Below, piece by piece: positions 13,839 through 15,990 of a stretch of 15,990 bases of DNA. The position numbers and the translations under genes are program-made. This DNA is from Gammaproteobacteria bacterium. Lineage in GTDB: Bacteria > Pseudomonadota > Gammaproteobacteria > Pseudomonadales > Azotimanducaceae. Position 1 is the stretch's first letter. Each line of letters opens with the position of its first letter. The notes below the pieces were generated by a model. That model was not told the origin of the DNA. It did no database searches and saw nothing but the letters and a program-made list of their open reading frames with translations. The DNA lies in the NCBI GenBank assembly GCA_002712135.1, contig PASO01000038.1:1-15990 (forward strand). Direction: 5' to 3'.

Positions 13839-15002
13839 ATGAAAGTCACAGGTATCAAACAATTCCGGATCGCTGATCCAAGTGGCATTGGCGGCGGTTA
13901 CCACATCGTCAAGATCGAGACCGATGCCGGTATATCAGGTTTGGGGGAGGTAGGCATCCCAAGTTGGGGCAAGGCTGTGACGGGTGCCATTGAGCACCTC
14001 AGCCAACTCGTTATCGGGGAAGATCCATGGAGTACGGAAACACTCTGGCAGGAGATGTTCCGCAGTAATTTCTTCCCGGTTGATCGAGTTTACACCTGTG
14101 CGATCAGCGCCATCGATATAGCGCTATGGGATATCAAGGGTAAATCTGTGGATAAGCCTGTCTACAAACTACTGGGAGGTCCTGTCCGGAACCGGGTTGT
14201 ATGCTACCCCCATATCGCGGGCTCGTCGATTGAAGAGCTTATAGCGGCTGCCAGGGAAGTGCACGAACAGGGATGGAAGTTTGTACGCTGGCACCTACCC
14301 TCAAGCGACGAGAGCTTCCCGGAACCGGGTGTACTGGAGCCCCGCGAGAGTATCAATATTGCCATTGAGTCTGTCGCCGCAGTTCGAGATGCATTACCCG
14401 ATATCGAGATCTGCCTCGACGTTCATACCCGATTGGATACAACGCATTCCATCCAGTTGTGTCAGGCGCTGGAGCCCTTCAAACCCTTCTTCATTGAGGA
14501 TCCTATCCGCGCAGAGAACCCAGGTAGCTATGAGAAAGTTTCTAGGAAGGTAAATCTCCCCATCGCCGCGGGCGAGCAATGGAGTTCAAAATGGGGATTC
14601 CGCGAAGCTATAGAGAACGAATGGATTGACTACGCACGTATTGACCTTTGTATTGCCGGCGGCCTGACGGAATCTCTAAAGATAACTCACTTGGCCGAGA
14701 CGCATTACATCGATATCGTGCCACACAATCCTCTTGGCCCGGTTAGCGCAGCGGCATGCGTGCACCTTTGCATGGCTTCCACAAATGTCGGAGTCCAAGA
14801 GATGCCGAAAGCACCGGGGTCTTTCGCAACGGACTTATTCCCGGTACAAATCGGGTTCAGCGACGGCTATGCTTTTGCCTACGACGCTCCTGGTCTTGGC
14901 GTCGAACTGAACGAAGCGTTGGCAGAGCAACATCGACTCAGTGAGGAGGACGACTTCCTACCAAGAATGACAAGGCGCGATGGCGCATTCACTAATTGGT
15001 AA
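13839..15002 (+). CDS. Enolase-superfamily sugar-acid dehydratase (mandelate racemase/muconate lactonizing type)
   Basis: This 387-residue protein has the capping domain plus (beta/alpha)7-beta barrel of the mandelate racemase/muconate lactonizing family. The three Mg2+ ligands are D194, E220 and E246 in CLDVHTR, FFIEDP and AAGEQW. His196, two residues after the first ligand, and His296 in VPHNPLGP match the catalytic pair of D-galactonate dehydratase-type members. The position of the usual KxK acid/base motif on the second strand reads FVRWHLP (R150, W151, H152), so the classic lysine pair is absent. I infer a dehydratase acting on an aldonic-type acid and giving a 2-keto-3-deoxy product; the stereochemistry is unknown. 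The start has only a poor Shine-Dalgarno, consistent with coupling to the dioxygenase gene 32 nt upstream. Confidence 0.92.
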   Translation: MKVTGIKQFRIADPSGIGGGYHIVKIETDAGISGLGEVGIPSWGKAVTGAIEHLSQLVIGEDPWSTETLWQEMFRSNFFPVDRVYTCAISAIDIALWDIKGKSVDKPVYKLLGGPVRNRVVCYPHIAGSSIEELIAAAREVHEQGWKFVRWHLPSSDESFPEPGVLEPRESINIAIESVAAVRDALPDIEICLDVHTRLDTTHSIQLCQALEPFKPFFIEDPIRAENPGSYEKVSRKVNLPIAAGEQWSSKWGFREAIENEWIDYARIDLCIAGGLTESLKITHLAETHYIDIVPHNPLGPVSAAACVHLCMASTNVGVQEMPKAPGSFATDLFPVQIGFSDGYAFAYDAPGLGVELNEALAEQHRLSEEDDFLPRMTRRDGAFTNW

Positions 15003-15117
15003 CTCATTACTCTGAATCAATATGAAGATACTAGTCAAGGGAGCCCATTGAGCTCGATAAAACCTTATACGTTATTGATTCTCTCACGTTAGCTGCCGGA
15101 GTAGCTCGCCCTCCACT

Positions 15118-15990
15118 CTATGCTGAGCCGGTTGTCGCTGATTGCAGATTTACGAAATGATGATAGTGACCGCCAGGATCAGCCATCAGCTTCTCATGCG
15201 TGCCCTGTTCCAGTATCTTACCGTCATCAAGAAATACAATCTTGTCTGCGTTGGCAATAGTCGACAAGCGATGGGCGATAATGACGACCAGCCGGTCCTT
15301 CGCAGCTTCCTGTAGGGCCTGGACCAGGTAGGATTCTGTCTCCGGATCGAGCGCGGAGGTCGGCTCGTCCAGAACAAGTATGCTTGCCGGCTTAATCAAA
15401 CCACGCGCGATAGCGATGCGCTGTTTTTGGCCAACAGAGATCTTGCTGGTTACGGTACCCAGCTGCGTGTCATATCCCTCGGGTAGCGCCGAAATGAAAT
15501 CGTGTGCACCGGCGATCGATGCAGCTCTCTCAACCTCTCCCTGGGTTGCATCTGGCTTGCCATAACGAATGTTATCCCTAATAGAATTAGAGAAGAGCTG
15601 AGTCTCCTGGAACACGTAGGACACCTGATCACGCAGGCTTTTTAAGGAGATATCATTAACATCCTTACCATCGATCCGAATCACCCCGGAACTAGCATCG
15701 TGAAATCCCGGAATCAGATAAGCAAGACTGGTCTTACCGGCTCCCGTCGGTCCCACTAACGCAGTGATCTCACCAACCTGCAGTTTCAAATCGATATTAG
15801 AGATCGCCTCACGACCATCGGGATACGCCATACTGACACCCAACAGCTCAATGCCATTATTGATCGAGCTTAGCTCAATACCTTTACGGGACGTTTCACT
15901 TGGGAGGTCCATCAGAAAGAACACCCGGCGGATTCCAGGAATGTCCGCCTGAATGCGGATCCATAGATAAGGCAGGGCAGTCACTGCTCC
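15118..15990 (-). CDS. ABC exporter half-transporter, C-terminal part (partial at right edge)
   Basis: The frame is open to the right edge, so the membrane domain and true start lie outside; only the linker after the last helix (LPYLWIRIQADIPGIRRVFFLMD) and the complete ATPase domain are seen. Walker A GPTGAGKT, Q-loop FQETQ, Walker B ILVLDEPTSALD and switch His in IAHRLST are intact. The signature reads ISVGQ instead of LSGGQ, a mild degeneration. It is related in layout to the exporter at 28-2085 but not a close copy. It converges on the dehydratase gene, with 115 nt between stops that show no clear terminator. Function: ATP-driven export of an unknown substrate. Confidence 0.93.
   Translation of the reverse strand, partial: GAVTALPYLWIRIQADIPGIRRVFFLMDLPSETSRKGIELSSINNGIELLGVSMAYPDGREAISNIDLKLQVGEITALVGPTGAGKTSLAYLIPGFHDASSGVIRIDGKDVNDISLKSLRDQVSYVFQETQLFSNSIRDNIRYGKPDATQGEVERAASIAGAHDFISALPEGYDTQLGTVTSKISVGQKQRIAIARGLIKPASILVLDEPTSALDPETESYLVQALQEAAKDRLVVIIAHRLSTIANADKIVFLDDGKILEQGTHEKLMADPGGHYHHFVNLQSATTGSA

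Noticed and set aside
15014-15081. 9-bp inverted repeat GAATCAATA / TATTGATTC between the convergent dehydratase and ABC genes
   Set aside because: The arms are short and AT-rich with a 50-nt loop and no T-tract, so a terminator is not supported and chance is likely.
1-15990. CRISPR arrays, tRNA or rRNA genes, insertion sequences, prophage genes
   Set aside because: No regularly spaced repeats, cloverleaf-like sequences, transposase or phage motifs were found by reading.

Overview
This 16 kb window looks like accessory, catabolism-flavoured chromosome from a Gram-negative bacterium, most plausibly a marine gammaproteobacterium. That placement is inferred from intermediate GC content, Shine-Dalgarno-led genes, secreted proteins with Sec-type signal peptides, two DUF3604 proteins and a small DUF6122-like membrane protein. 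No rRNA, tRNA, CRISPR array, transposase or integrase is visible.

Layout, left to right. Positions 1-2085 (minus): a half-size ABC exporter whose stop overlaps the start of another minus-strand gene leaving the left edge, probably its partner subunit. 2313-4187 (plus): a secreted DUF3604 protein. 4206-6857 (minus): a two-gene unit with a Gfo/Idh/MocA oxidoreductase and an N-acyl-D-amino-acid deacylase-type amidohydrolase. 7047-7355 (plus): a small His/Asp-rich membrane protein. 7371-8141 (minus): a short-chain dehydrogenase. 8326-8937 (plus): a 203-residue protein I do not recognise. 9073-9392 (plus): the collapsed remnant of a YejA-type peptide-transport binding protein. 9467-10540 (plus): a homologue of the tRNA-queuosine mannosyltransferase QTMAN/GTDC1. 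10667-12508 (plus): a second DUF3604 copy. 12509-12903: a gap with only a doubtful ORF. 12904-15002 (plus): a two-gene unit with a PhyH-type Fe(II)/2-oxoglutarate dioxygenase and an enolase-superfamily sugar-acid dehydratase. 15118-15990 (minus): the C-terminal part of another ABC exporter running off the right edge.

How the genes might work together (inference): two predicted periplasmic metal hydrolases (DUF3604), a deacylase, two NAD(P)-dependent dehydrogenases, a dioxygenase and a dehydratase form a plausible set for dismantling an acylated or esterified sugar-acid or amino-acid-like compound. The transport remnant suggests that a peptide or solute uptake system once stood here. The QTMAN homologue does not fit that theme, and it is bracketed by a near-identical 19-bp direct repeat (9440-9458 and 10624-10642) with further inverted copies. 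The repeats could be shared operator sites or the borders of an inserted cassette.

The most notable points are this repeat family, the bacterial QTMAN homologue, the deletion pseudogene, and the paired DUF3604 genes with PHP-like metal-site motifs.
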